The position numbers and the translations under genes were made by a program. A stretch of DNA of 64,000 bases from Halobacteriales archaeon QS_6_64_34 (GTDB taxonomy: Archaea; Halobacteriota; Halobacteria; Halobacteriales; Haloarculaceae). The stretch covers positions 254,154 to 318,153 of the forward strand of contig PXRT01000013.1 in NCBI GenBank assembly GCA_003020925.1. Direction: 5' to 3'. Each line of letters begins with the position of its first letter. The stretch's first letter is position 1. The notes beneath the pieces are model-generated. The model was given only the letters and a program-made list of their open reading frames with translations, was not told the DNA's origin and searched no databases. Positions 1-7,258 of this stretch are shown piece by piece.

Positions 1-98
1 CGCAGGCCGAAGGCCGAGGAGCACAGCGAGCCCCCCGACCGAAGCCAGCCGGGGCTTTCTGGCTCTCTTCCGCGTTTTCTACTAAACTAAACACTACC
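1..98. repeat. Right end of a MITE-like repeat; inverted partner at 61375-61472
   Basis: Bases 1-98 match the reverse complement of 61375-61472 with two mismatches (positions 23 and 84). The sequence contains short GC palindromes and ends in the motif CTAAACACTACC. The second copy begins with the complementary terminus and, further on, ends in CTAAACACCGCC, so this looks like the right-hand part of an element that starts before the window. No coding sequence is visible. Mobility is an inference; the match itself is seen directly. Confidence 0.8.
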
Positions 99-163
99 AA
101 AAACGCTGTCGTAATAACCACCGGCTGTGCGCCGGTCACCCCCCGGACCTCGCAGCCGGACTG

Positions 164-178
164 TACGTTTATACCCGT
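164..178 (+). promoter_or_regulatory. TATA-box region for the GNAT gene
   Basis: The A/T-rich string GTTTATACC lies about 25-30 bases before the ATG at 198. This is the archaeal TATA-box spacing expected for a leaderless or nearly leaderless transcript. Confidence 0.5.
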
Positions 179-197
179 TCGTGTCCAGGGTAGACGT

Positions 198-923
198 ATG
201 GAACTCCGACGTGCACGGTCGGCCGACAGTCCAGCTATCCGGGACGTCGCGCGGCGGTCACTGGCGGCATCGTATCCGCTCGACCCACAGGCCATCACCA
301 ACGCCATCGAAGAGTGGTACGGCGAGGACCGACTGGCGACGATGCTCGAGGACCCGGACCACGTGATACTCGTCGCCGACCGCGCCGGCCAGGTCGTCGG
401 CTTCTCAGAGAGCGTCGTCGCCGCCGCCAACACCGCCACCATGCTGTGGCTCCACGTCGACCCCGCCTACCGTAGCGAGGGTACCGCCAGCGACCTGTTC
501 GAGGCGACCCGCGAGGAACTGGGGCGACTCGACGTAAAAAACCTCCGTGGGCGGGTGCTGGCCGAGAACACCGCCGGAACCGAGTTCTACGACCACCGCG
601 ACTTCCACCGGGTCGGCACCGATACCGTCGAAATCGACGGCCAGAGCTACGTCGAGAACATCTACGCCGAGTCCGAACAGTGGGGCCGCGAGGCCGTCGA
701 AACGGACGGCCGCACCGTCTACGTCGACCACGACAACCACGAACGCGGCTCCAGGGCCCCCTTCCACGTCGTCTTTACCGAACCCGAGGGCGACGCCAAG
801 TACGGCTACTTCTGTAGCAACTGCAACACCCTCGCCCTCGCGATGGACTCGATGGGCCGAATCGAGTGTGAGGACTGCGGGAACGTCCGCAAGCCCATGC
901 GGTGGGACGCCGCCTATTTGTAG
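198..923 (+). CDS. GNAT-family N-acetyltransferase with C-terminal zinc ribbon (DUF5816-like)
   Basis: This 241-residue protein has two parts. Residues 1 to about 150 form a GNAT acetyltransferase fold, with MLWLHVDPAYRSEGTASDLF as the beta4/acetyl-CoA-binding region and NTAGTEFYDHRDFHRVG as the usual C-terminal GNAT signature. Residues about 165-241 carry two CxxC pairs (CSNC and CEDC) and end in RWDAAYL, which I recall as the haloarchaeal DUF5816 zinc ribbon. The substrate cannot be told from sequence. A TATA-like box about 25 bases upstream supports the ATG at 198. The gene stands alone, followed by the convergent tRNA-Gln. Acetyltransferase call is firm; the role of the ribbon is unknown. 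Confidence 0.85.
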   Translation: MELRRARSADSPAIRDVARRSLAASYPLDPQAITNAIEEWYGEDRLATMLEDPDHVILVADRAGQVVGFSESVVAAANTATMLWLHVDPAYRSEGTASDLFEATREELGRLDVKNLRGRVLAENTAGTEFYDHRDFHRVGTDTVEIDGQSYVENIYAESEQWGREAVETDGRTVYVDHDNHERGSRAPFHVVFTEPEGDAKYGYFCSNCNTLALAMDSMGRIECEDCGNVRKPMRWDAAYL

Positions 924-1008
924 GCTATATGAGCGTATTTTTCAGAAGTCGCGAAATATGCCGTTTTGAACCCTATCTAACGGCTTCAAAATTGTTAGAT
1001 AATTGTCA

Positions 1009-1111
1009 TAGTCCCGGGCAGATTCGAACTGCCGTCATGGGCTGTCTTCGGCACACGCAGGATGCGAGCACCTCCAAAGGCCCATATGATTGGCCACTAC
1101 ACCACGGGACT
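1009..1111 (-). tRNA. tRNA-Gln (anticodon TTG) with an intron
   Basis: The reverse strand folds as a tRNA: acceptor AGTCCCG pairs with CGGGACT, the T-loop is TTCGAAT, and the anticodon stem TGGGC/GCCCA closes the loop CTTTGGA with anticodon TTG (Gln). An insertion of about 30 bases (roughly 1044-1074) sits just 3' of anticodon position 37, the canonical archaeal intron site cut by the bulge-helix-bulge endonuclease. From memory, the tRNA-Gln(UUG) of Haloferax volcanii carries an intron of about the same size. CCA is not encoded. Confidence 0.93.
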
Positions 1112-1154
1112 GCACTCGGACAGACCGTCGGAACGCACTTGAACGCTTCGAGAG

Positions 1155-1589
1155 TCAGTCGCCGCTCACTTCGGCCTCGACGTCGATGAGGCCACAGACG
1201 TCGTCCTCGGCGTTGAAGCAGTCGGGACACTGCGGCTCGCGGTCGATGATGGTGTCGAGGCGCTCGGCGACGGTCTCGTCGATGACCCCCTCCAGGGTCT
1301 TTGCCTCGGCGCGGAACTCCTCGACTTCCAGAACTTCGATGAGGAACCGCTCGATGATACAGTAGTTCTGGAGCGCGTCGCGGGCCTGCGCGATACCTTC
1401 GTCGGTGAGGTCGACGCCCTTGTACTTCTCGTGGTCGAGCAGGCCCCGGTCTTCGAGTTTACCTATCATTTCGTTGGCGCTGGCGGGGCTCACGTCCAAG
1501 AGGTCCGCCACGTCGCCGGTCGATGCGGGGCCGTCAGCCTGCTGCTGGGTGAGATATATCGCTTTGAGATACTGAGCCTGCGTGTTCAT
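1155..1589 (-). CDS. sirR: DtxR/MntR-family metal-dependent transcriptional regulator (SirR-like)
   Basis: The 144-residue protein opens with a winged helix-turn-helix (STGDVADLLDVSPASANEMI, residues about 23-42), followed by the wing KGVDLTDEG and a dimerisation and metal-binding region of DtxR type. In family members this region binds Fe2+ or Mn2+ and turns the protein into a repressor of metal uptake genes. CPDC and a later Cys near the C-terminus replace the SH3-like domain of longer homologues. Its ATG overlaps the TGA of the upstream ferritin-like gene by four bases (ATGA), so the two are translationally coupled and probably share control of iron or manganese homeostasis. Confidence 0.85.
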   Translation of the reverse strand: MNTQAQYLKAIYLTQQQADGPASTGDVADLLDVSPASANEMIGKLEDRGLLDHEKYKGVDLTDEGIAQARDALQNYCIIERFLIEVLEVEEFRAEAKTLEGVIDETVAERLDTIIDREPQCPDCFNAEDDVCGLIDVEAEVSGD

Positions 1590-2068
1590 AGTCGTGCCTC
1601 CATGAGTTCGGTCACGTCTTCGACACCCTCGGCTTCCTCCGCGCGGATGAGTCGCAGTGTGTCGAGCAGTCGGTTGCGGTCGACGCTGAACCCCGTCTCC
1701 GACGCCTCGATAGCGTCGATGAGGTCGTCGTAGAACTTGTAGGCCGTCTCCTCGTTACAGAGCTGGTCGTACAGCACGCCGTCGAAGTCCTCGTCGGCCT
1801 CGTACTGGGCCTCGACGAGCGTCTGAATCTCTTCGAACGGAACGGTGTCTGCGTCGAGGTCGGCGAGGAGTTCCTCCAGCTGGCGGCGGTGTTGGGCCGA
1901 CTCCGTCGACGCCTCCTGCAGCAGGGTAGCGAGGTCGGCATCGGTAGCGTCGTCCGTTTCCGCCGCGTGTTTGCCGGCCCGGGCCTCGATGACCTCCTCG
2001 AGGACGATGCCAATCTGGAGCAGTCGGGCCAGCTGGTGGTCCGACGCGACCGGTTGGGTCAGGCTCAC
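1586..2068 (-). CDS. Ferritin-like/rubrerythrin-like domain protein upstream of sirR
   Basis: A 160-residue mostly helical protein (QLARLLQIGIVLEEVIEARA, then repeated acidic helices with ESAQHRRQLEELLADL). The pattern of E and H residues on long helices fits a ferritin-like four-helix bundle, though I cannot place every iron ligand. I chose the GTG at 2068 (VSLTQPV...) because a TTAAG TATA-like box at about 2124-2130 would start transcription near 2100; an ATG at 2107 would add 13 residues (MRYDRIAS...) and is the alternative. It overlaps sirR by four bases, suggesting an iron-responsive two-gene operon. Confidence 0.7.
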   Translation of the reverse strand: MSLTQPVASDHQLARLLQIGIVLEEVIEARAGKHAAETDDATDADLATLLQEASTESAQHRRQLEELLADLDADTVPFEEIQTLVEAQYEADEDFDGVLYDQLCNEETAYKFYDDLIDAIEASETGFSVDRNRLLDTLRLIRAEEAEGVEDVTELMEARL

Positions 2069-2250
2069 GGCGGCACCTCCCGGCGATGCGATACGGTCAT
2101 ACCGCAATGTCGGGGAGGGTGGAACTTAAGGGGTTCCCTGTTGGGTACCGTCGCTTCGGGAGTCAATCCGTTCGTGGCACGCTGGCCGGGAAGCAGTGCC
2201 AATCAATCGAGTCGTAAAACCGATAGGAACGTCGACACAAGAACAGTCGC

Positions 2251-3189
2251 GTGGGACAGTACAGAAATATCGTCTTGTTCGTCCTCCTCGGAGCCATCTG
2301 GGGCGGGGCGTATCCGGTGATCAAGGTCGGCGTCGCGGCGAACCCCCCAGTCTCCTTCGCGGCGGTGAGATACGACATCGCCGGGGCCATCATGGTCGTC
2401 GCCGTGGCCCTGACCGCCGACTACTGGTACCCCCGGTCGCGGGCCGACTGGCTGTCCGTCGGTCTCGGTGCCACGCTCATCATCGCGGCCTACAACGCGC
2501 TCCTGTTCGTTGGAGAGCAACTGATTCCCAGCGCGATTGCCGGCATTCTCGTCGGGCTGATGCCGCTTTTCTCGGCCGGCTTCTCGAAGTTACTGCTCGC
2601 CGGGGAGCGACTCGACGCCCTCGACGCTCTCGGAGTTCTGCTTGGCTTTGCCGGCATCGTCGCGATATCGGCCCCCGACGCGAAGTCGCTGCTCGCGTCG
2701 AACGTGGTGGGCCAACTGCTGGTCGTCGGTGCAGCGGTGAGTATGGCGCTGGGGAGTGTCCTGACCGAGCGGCTCGATACCACCCAGCCCGCCATGACGA
2801 TGGAAGCGTGGTCGATGGCGCTGGGGGCAGTCGCCCTCCACGGCGTCGTCACCGTTCGCTCGGGGACGCCGTACGTCCCGATCGAGTGGACGCGAACGAC
2901 CATGCTGGGGATGCTGTATCTCGCGGTCCTCTCCAGTGCGCTTGCCTACTTTCTCTACTTCGACCTGCTCGATCGACTCGGCCCTGTCGAGATGAACTTC
3001 ATCGCCTACGCTGGGGCCGCCTTCGGCGTCGTCTTCGGATTCTTCCTGTTGGGCGAACGCGTCGACGTCGCCGGACTCTCCGGATTCGTGGCGATCCTCT
3101 CCGGGTTCATGTTGCTGAAACGAACAGAGATAGCGTCGCGGTTCGGCACGACAGCCGTATCCGAGGAGCGCGCGGAACGAAACGACTGA
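2251..3189 (+). CDS. EamA-family (DMT superfamily) transporter
   Basis: The 312-residue protein has about ten hydrophobic segments arranged as two EamA repeats (residues about 8-140 and 155-290), the hallmark of drug/metabolite exporters. The first helix has the conserved GAIWGGAYPVIKVG pattern and the last repeat ends FGFFLLGERVDVAGLSGFVA, a typical second-repeat signature. It starts at a GTG, and the TGA stop at 3187 is also the first base of repeat copy A. The substrate cannot be inferred. It is convergent with sufD. Confidence 0.85.
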   Translation: MGQYRNIVLFVLLGAIWGGAYPVIKVGVAANPPVSFAAVRYDIAGAIMVVAVALTADYWYPRSRADWLSVGLGATLIIAAYNALLFVGEQLIPSAIAGILVGLMPLFSAGFSKLLLAGERLDALDALGVLLGFAGIVAISAPDAKSLLASNVVGQLLVVGAAVSMALGSVLTERLDTTQPAMTMEAWSMALGAVALHGVVTVRSGTPYVPIEWTRTTMLGMLYLAVLSSALAYFLYFDLLDRLGPVEMNFIAYAGAAFGVVFGFFLLGERVDVAGLSGFVAILSGFMLLKRTEIASRFGTTAVSEERAERND

Positions 3190-3263
3190 TACGGACCGTC
3201 GTAGAGTATCTCCAACACCGGGGTCGACATCGACTGGTAAATTGCGACAACGGTCCGTATGAT
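3187..3263. repeat. MITE-like short repeat, copy A
   Basis: The element begins at the TGA stop codon of the transporter gene. Its ends are inverted: TGATACGGACCGT at the left and ACGGTCCGTATGA at the right. The inner part has CACCGGGGTCGA and TGGTAAATTGC, which align with copies B (43879) and C (53593). The terminal stem differs in sequence from copy B but is still complementary. Confidence 0.65.
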
Positions 3264-3393
3264 ACTGTCTGGGGAGATACTCGGCGCTCTCTGGCGTACT
3301 GGGACAGCCGGCCGTCCTGGATGTGACTGGCGGTCGCCCTCTATCGGTGAGGATTCCGCTGGCAGGGGAAAAACTTCGTTCGCCGCTCGTTTC

Positions 3394-3483
3394 CGAGGTG
3401 CCTCCGTGTTCGGCACCTCGCTACTCCCGAAGACGCCGTGAGAGCAGCGCTCTCACGTGCTTGCGATCACAGCCCTACGGGCT
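3394..3483. terminator. Three successive hairpins at the 3' end of sufD
   Basis: Three perfect stem-loops follow one another: CGAGGTGCC/GGCACCTCG (3394-3420, 9-bp stem), CGTGAGAGC/GCTCTCACG (3437-3457, 9-bp stem, 3-base loop) and AGCCC/GGGCT (3471-3483). The last overlaps the sufD stop codon. Between copy A and sufD (3264-3481) no gene is visible. They could terminate or stabilise the convergent transcripts, or be palindromic debris of the kind seen elsewhere in the window. Confidence 0.5.
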
Positions 3484-4738
3484 ATTCACGCAACCGCTCG
3501 TAGATCAGCTGGTCGAGATCTTCGCGGAGCTCGTCGACCGCGACTTCTTCCATCACCGGGACGAAAAAGCCCTCGACGAGCATGTTCTTGGCCTTCTCGG
3601 GGTCGACACCGCGGGAGGTCATGTAGAACATGTCCTCGGCGTCGACCTGGCCCACTGTCGCGGAGTGGGAGGCCTCGGTGTCGTGGTTGTTGATGATGAG
3701 CTTCGGGGAGGCGTCGGCCTCGGAGTCGTCCGAAAGCATCAGCGTGTTCTCGCGCTGATACGAGGAGGTGTCCCAGGCCTCGCGACCGACGTCCTGGACG
3801 CCCTCGTACACCGAGCGGGCTTCGTCGTCGAGGACGCCACGGGTGATGAGGTCGGCGACGGTGTGTTCGGCCTCGTGCCAGACGCGAGCCGCGATGTCGA
3901 CGTGCTGGTCGTCGTGGCCGAAGAAGGCGCCGACGATTTTGGACTCTGCGGAGTCGCCCAGCAGTCGGGTCTCGACGCTGGATTTCGTCAGGCGCGAGCC
4001 CATGTTGCCCTCTATCCAGTCGATGCTACCGTAGGTGTCGGCGTGGCCGCGCTTGACCTGGTAGTTGTAGCTATCCTCCGCGAGGTTCTGGAGGGTACCG
4101 TATTGGACGTAGGCGTTCTCGCCCGCGACGGCCTCGACGACGCCGGAGTAGTACTGGTCGCCGCCGCTCGCGGCGGCTTCGCCGCCTCCGTTTCGTTGCG
4201 CCGAAGGCGCAACGCTCTCCCCAGTCGTCTGTCGTTCCAGAATCGTCACGGACGCCGACTCCTCGGCGATGACGAGCGTGTAGTTGAACAGCGACCGACT
4301 GTTCATGGTCGTCCGAATCTTCACGTCCTCGGCGTCGACTCCTTCGGGGACGTACACCACGGTCCCGGCCGAGAACAGCGCCGTCGACAGCGCCGTCAGG
4401 TAGTCCCGCTGTGGGTCGACGACGGAGCCGAAGTGGTCCTCGATGCGGTCGCCGTGGGCCTCGAGGGCATCGCTCCAGGAGAGGACGTCGACGCCCTCGG
4501 CGTCGATGCGGTCCTTGTCCTGGGCGTACTCCAGGGGGTCCACGAGCGACTCGTAGTCGAGCGCGTCGAGGTTCGTCCACTTGCGGCCCGGCGTCCGGAT
4601 GACGTCGGGCATATCCAGGTCGTCGAGGGCCCTAAAGGCCGCTTTGCGCGTCTCAAGCAGCCAGTCGGGCTCGTCGAGGTCTTCGGATATCTGTTCGACT
4701 ACGTCTTCGTTGAGTGTAGCGTGTACCTGCGTACTCAT
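3482..4738 (-). CDS. sufD: Fe-S cluster assembly protein SufD
   Basis: A 418-residue SufB/SufD-family protein, partner of SufB and SufC in the SufBC2D scaffold that builds Fe-S clusters in the cytosol. The C-terminal half contains the beta-helix core (ENAYVQYGTLQNLAEDSYNY) and the family ending with HSATVGQVDAEDMFYMTSRG, where the invariant His/ATVG segment is present. It lies two bases downstream of sufB in the order sufC-sufB-sufD. Oddity: residues about 173-195 carry extra low-complexity sequence encoded by two perfect palindromes (4172-4186 and 4195-4213), inserted in frame between GESV and GDQYYSG, where I would expect homologues to run straight through. Confidence 0.95.
   Translation of the reverse strand: MSTQVHATLNEDVVEQISEDLDEPDWLLETRKAAFRALDDLDMPDVIRTPGRKWTNLDALDYESLVDPLEYAQDKDRIDAEGVDVLSWSDALEAHGDRIEDHFGSVVDPQRDYLTALSTALFSAGTVVYVPEGVDAEDVKIRTTMNSRSLFNYTLVIAEESASVTILERQTTGESVAPSAQRNGGGEAAASGGDQYYSGVVEAVAGENAYVQYGTLQNLAEDSYNYQVKRGHADTYGSIDWIEGNMGSRLTKSSVETRLLGDSAESKIVGAFFGHDDQHVDIAARVWHEAEHTVADLITRGVLDDEARSVYEGVQDVGREAWDTSSYQRENTLMLSDDSEADASPKLIINNHDTEASHSATVGQVDAEDMFYMTSRGVDPEKAKNMLVEGFFVPVMEEVAVDELREDLDQLIYERLRE
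4172..4213. repeat. Two perfect palindromes inside sufD
   Basis: GGCGGC-TTC-GCCGCC (4172-4186) and GTTGCGCC-GAA-GGCGCAAC (4195-4213) lie within the coding sequence and keep the frame open. They encode a Gly/Ala/Ser/Asn-rich stretch in SufD that looks like an insertion. Similar short palindromes occur in frame at 38291-38330 and 46581-46618. Confidence 0.7.
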
Positions 4739-4740
4739 GG

Positions 4741-6171
4741 TTATCCGAGCGAGCCCTCCATCTCCAGTTCGATTAAGCGATTCAGTTCGACGGCGTACTC
4801 GATTGGCAGCTCTTCCGTAATCGGCTCGATGAAGCCGGCGACAATCATCTGCTTTGCGTCGTCGTCGTCCAGCCCGCGCGACTGGAGGTAGAAGACGTCT
4901 TCGTCGCCGATTTTGCCGACGGTCGCCTCGTGAGCGACGTCGACTTTCGACTCCTGAATCTCCATGTACGGCATCGTATCCGAGGTGGACTCGTTGTCGA
5001 ACATCAGCGCGTCACACTCGACGGCAGTCGAGGAGTCCTCGGCGCCGTCGGCGATGTGGACGAGGCCACGGTAGTTCGTGCGGCCGCCGTCTTTGCTGAT
5101 GGATTTCGATTCGATGGTGGACTTCGTGTCGGGCGCGTTGTGGTAGACCTTCGCGCCGGTGTCGATGTCCTGGCCCTCGCCCGCGAAGGCGATGGTGATG
5201 TGGTTGTCCGTCGCGCCGGGCCCCTTGAGAACGGTCGAGGGGTACAGCATCGTGGCCTTCGAGCCCATCGAGCCCGAAACCCACTCCATCGTGCCCTCCT
5301 CCTCGCAGATAGCGCGCTTGGTGTTTAGGTTGTAGGTGTTTTTCGACCAGTTCTGTACGGTCGAGTACTGGACGTGGGCGTTCTCGCCGACGAACACCTC
5401 GACCCCACCGCTGTGAAGGTTGAACGCGGAGTACTTCGGCGCGGAACAGCCCTCGATGTAGTGGACCTCGGAGTTGTCCTCGGCGATGATGAGCGTGTGC
5501 TCGAACTGGCCCATCCCCTCGCTGTTCATGCGGAAGTACGCCTGGACGGGCATGTTGACCGTCGTGTCTTCCGGGATGTAGACGAACGAGCCACCGGACC
5601 AGACGGCCCCGTGGAGGGCGGCGAACTTGTTGTCGCTCGGGGGGACACATTTGGTCATGAAGTGCTCCTTGACGAGGTCTTCGTGCTCCTGGACGGCCTT
5701 GTCCATGTCACAGAAGATGACGCCTTTCTCCTCCCAGCGCTCCTGCATGTTCTGGTAGACAATCTCCGATTCGTACTGGGCGCCCACGCCCGAGAGGGCG
5801 TTCTTCTCGGCTTCCGGGATGCCCAGTTTGTCGAAGGTGTCCTGAATCTCTTCGGGGAGGTCCTCCCAGTTCTCGGCGCCGCCACGGGTCTCGATGTCCG
5901 GGCGGATGTAGGGGACGATGTCGGCGATGTCGACTTCCGAGAGGTCCGGCGCGCCGGGCCAGCCGGTCGGCATCGGCATCTCCTGGAACTGCTCTAAGGC
6001 GCGCAGGCGGCGCTGGAGCATCCACTCGGGTTCGTCCTTGTCTTCGGAGATGATTCGGACGGTCTCTTCGGTGAGGCCCTTCTCGGTCTCGAAGGCGGAC
6101 TTTTCCTCCTTCTTGAACTCGAAGCGGGCTTCGGTGTCGGTCTCTTGTAGGTGGTCTTGGTCTGAACTCAT
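4741..6171 (-). CDS. sufB: Fe-S cluster assembly protein SufB
   Basis: A 476-residue SufB. The protein starts with an acidic helical N-terminus (EDKDEPEWMLQRRLRALEQF is the classic SufB motif), followed by KGVIFCDMDKA, the RMNSEGMGQFEHTLIIAEDN core strand region and a C-terminus with HEATVGKIGDEDVFYLQSRG. Within the SufBC2D complex SufB is the main scaffold; family members use a conserved Cys and Glu at the SufB-SufD interface. It sits 35 bases downstream of sufC and 2 bases upstream of sufD, so the three form one operon. No insertion comparable with that in sufD is visible. Confidence 0.97.
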   Translation of the reverse strand: MSSDQDHLQETDTEARFEFKKEEKSAFETEKGLTEETVRIISEDKDEPEWMLQRRLRALEQFQEMPMPTGWPGAPDLSEVDIADIVPYIRPDIETRGGAENWEDLPEEIQDTFDKLGIPEAEKNALSGVGAQYESEIVYQNMQERWEEKGVIFCDMDKAVQEHEDLVKEHFMTKCVPPSDNKFAALHGAVWSGGSFVYIPEDTTVNMPVQAYFRMNSEGMGQFEHTLIIAEDNSEVHYIEGCSAPKYSAFNLHSGGVEVFVGENAHVQYSTVQNWSKNTYNLNTKRAICEEEGTMEWVSGSMGSKATMLYPSTVLKGPGATDNHITIAFAGEGQDIDTGAKVYHNAPDTKSTIESKSISKDGGRTNYRGLVHIADGAEDSSTAVECDALMFDNESTSDTMPYMEIQESKVDVAHEATVGKIGDEDVFYLQSRGLDDDDAKQMIVAGFIEPITEELPIEYAVELNRLIELEMEGSLG

Positions 6172-6206
6172 GATATGTAGCTGTTAGTGGTGTGGACGGT
6201 TGGGTG

Positions 6207-7133
6207 TTATGCAGCCTCGTAGGCTTCCTCGCGGACCCAGTCGTACCCCTTGTCCTCGAGCTTCTCGGCGAGTTCCGGGCCGCCACTCTGGGCGATTTCG
6301 CCGTCGAGCATCACGTGGACGTGGTCGGGTTCGACGTAGTCGAGGATGCGCTGGTAGTGGGTAATCTGGAGGATGCCGGCGCCCTGCTCGTCACGGAGCG
6401 CGTTGATGCCGTTCGAGACGTCCTGCAGGCGGTCGATGTCCAGCCCGGAGTCGATTTCGTCGAGCACGGCGATGGAGGGCTCGAGGATGGCGGCCTGGAG
6501 GACCTCGTTCTGTTTTTTCTCACCGCCGGAGAAGCCGGCGTTGAGATAGCGGGAGGCGAACTTCTCGTCCATGTCCAGTTGCTCCATCTTTTCCTGGAGG
6601 ATTTCCTGGAACTCGGCGACGCCGACTTCGCCCTCTTCGACGTCTCCTTCCATCGGGGAGGTATCGTAGCCGGCGGCGTCCTCGTTGGTGTCCTCGCTCT
6701 CTGCCTCTTCTTCCTCGTCGTCCTCGAAGAGTTCCTCGCGCTCTTCGAGCTTGGCGTTGAGCGCCGTCCGGAGGAAGTTCACCATGGTCACGCCCTCGAT
6801 TTCGGCGGGGTACTGGAAGCCGAGGAACACACCGAGCGCGGCGCGCTCGTTGGGTTCGAGGTCCAGCAGGTCCCACGTTCGGAGGTCGTCGGGAATCTCG
6901 AAGCCCTCGCCGAACTCGTCGTCCTCGAGGTGGATGAGAATCTCGCCGTCGGTGACTTCGTAGGCCGGGTGGCCGGCGATAATCTTCGCCATCGTCGACT
7001 TGCCCGAGCCGTTGGGGCCCATCAGGGCGTGAATCTCGCCGGACGCAACTTCGAGGTCGACACCGCGAAGGATTGTCTCACCGCCTTCCTCTGCAACTTC
7101 CGCGTGTAGATTGTTGATTTCGAGTACTGCCAT
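6207..7133 (-). CDS. sufC: Fe-S cluster assembly ATPase SufC
   Basis: A 308-residue ABC-type ATPase that energises the SufBC2D scaffold. Walker A is GPNGSGKST (about residue 39), the signature is FSGGEKKQNE, Walker B is SIAVLDEIDSG and the switch His is in ITHYQRIL. At roughly residues 130-165 the protein has an acidic insertion (FEDDEEEEAESEDTNEDAAG) between the Q-loop and signature, not present in bacterial SufC of about 250 residues; I take this as a haloarchaeal salt adaptation. First gene of the suf operon. Confidence 0.97.
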   Translation of the reverse strand: MAVLEINNLHAEVAEEGGETILRGVDLEVASGEIHALMGPNGSGKSTMAKIIAGHPAYEVTDGEILIHLEDDEFGEGFEIPDDLRTWDLLDLEPNERAALGVFLGFQYPAEIEGVTMVNFLRTALNAKLEEREELFEDDEEEEAESEDTNEDAAGYDTSPMEGDVEEGEVGVAEFQEILQEKMEQLDMDEKFASRYLNAGFSGGEKKQNEVLQAAILEPSIAVLDEIDSGLDIDRLQDVSNGINALRDEQGAGILQITHYQRILDYVEPDHVHVMLDGEIAQSGGPELAEKLEDKGYDWVREEAYEAA

Positions 7134-7213
7134 GGTAGTCTTAGGTCAACCGAAACAAGGTTGTTTTGCCCCATCAAGCTTTCGCATTGCTGCGAACTCG
7201 ATTTTGGTATTTG

Positions 7214-7228
7214 AAAAGTATATTTCCC
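7214..7228 (-). promoter_or_regulatory. Candidate TATA box of the suf operon
   Basis: On the minus strand the A/T-rich string GGAAATATACTTTTC lies about 80 bases upstream of the sufC ATG and just beyond the polB stop. It is the strongest TATA-like sequence in the 120-base spacer and would give a leader of roughly 50 bases. Confidence 0.45.
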
Positions 7229-7243
7229 CAGTGGAAAATCGCC

Positions 7244-7258
7244 GACGGCGCAGCCGTC
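7244..7258. terminator. Hairpin at the polB 3' end
   Basis: GACGGC-GCA-GCCGTC forms a 6-bp stem touching the polB stop codon. It may mark the 3' end of the polB transcript before the suf promoter. Confidence 0.35.
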
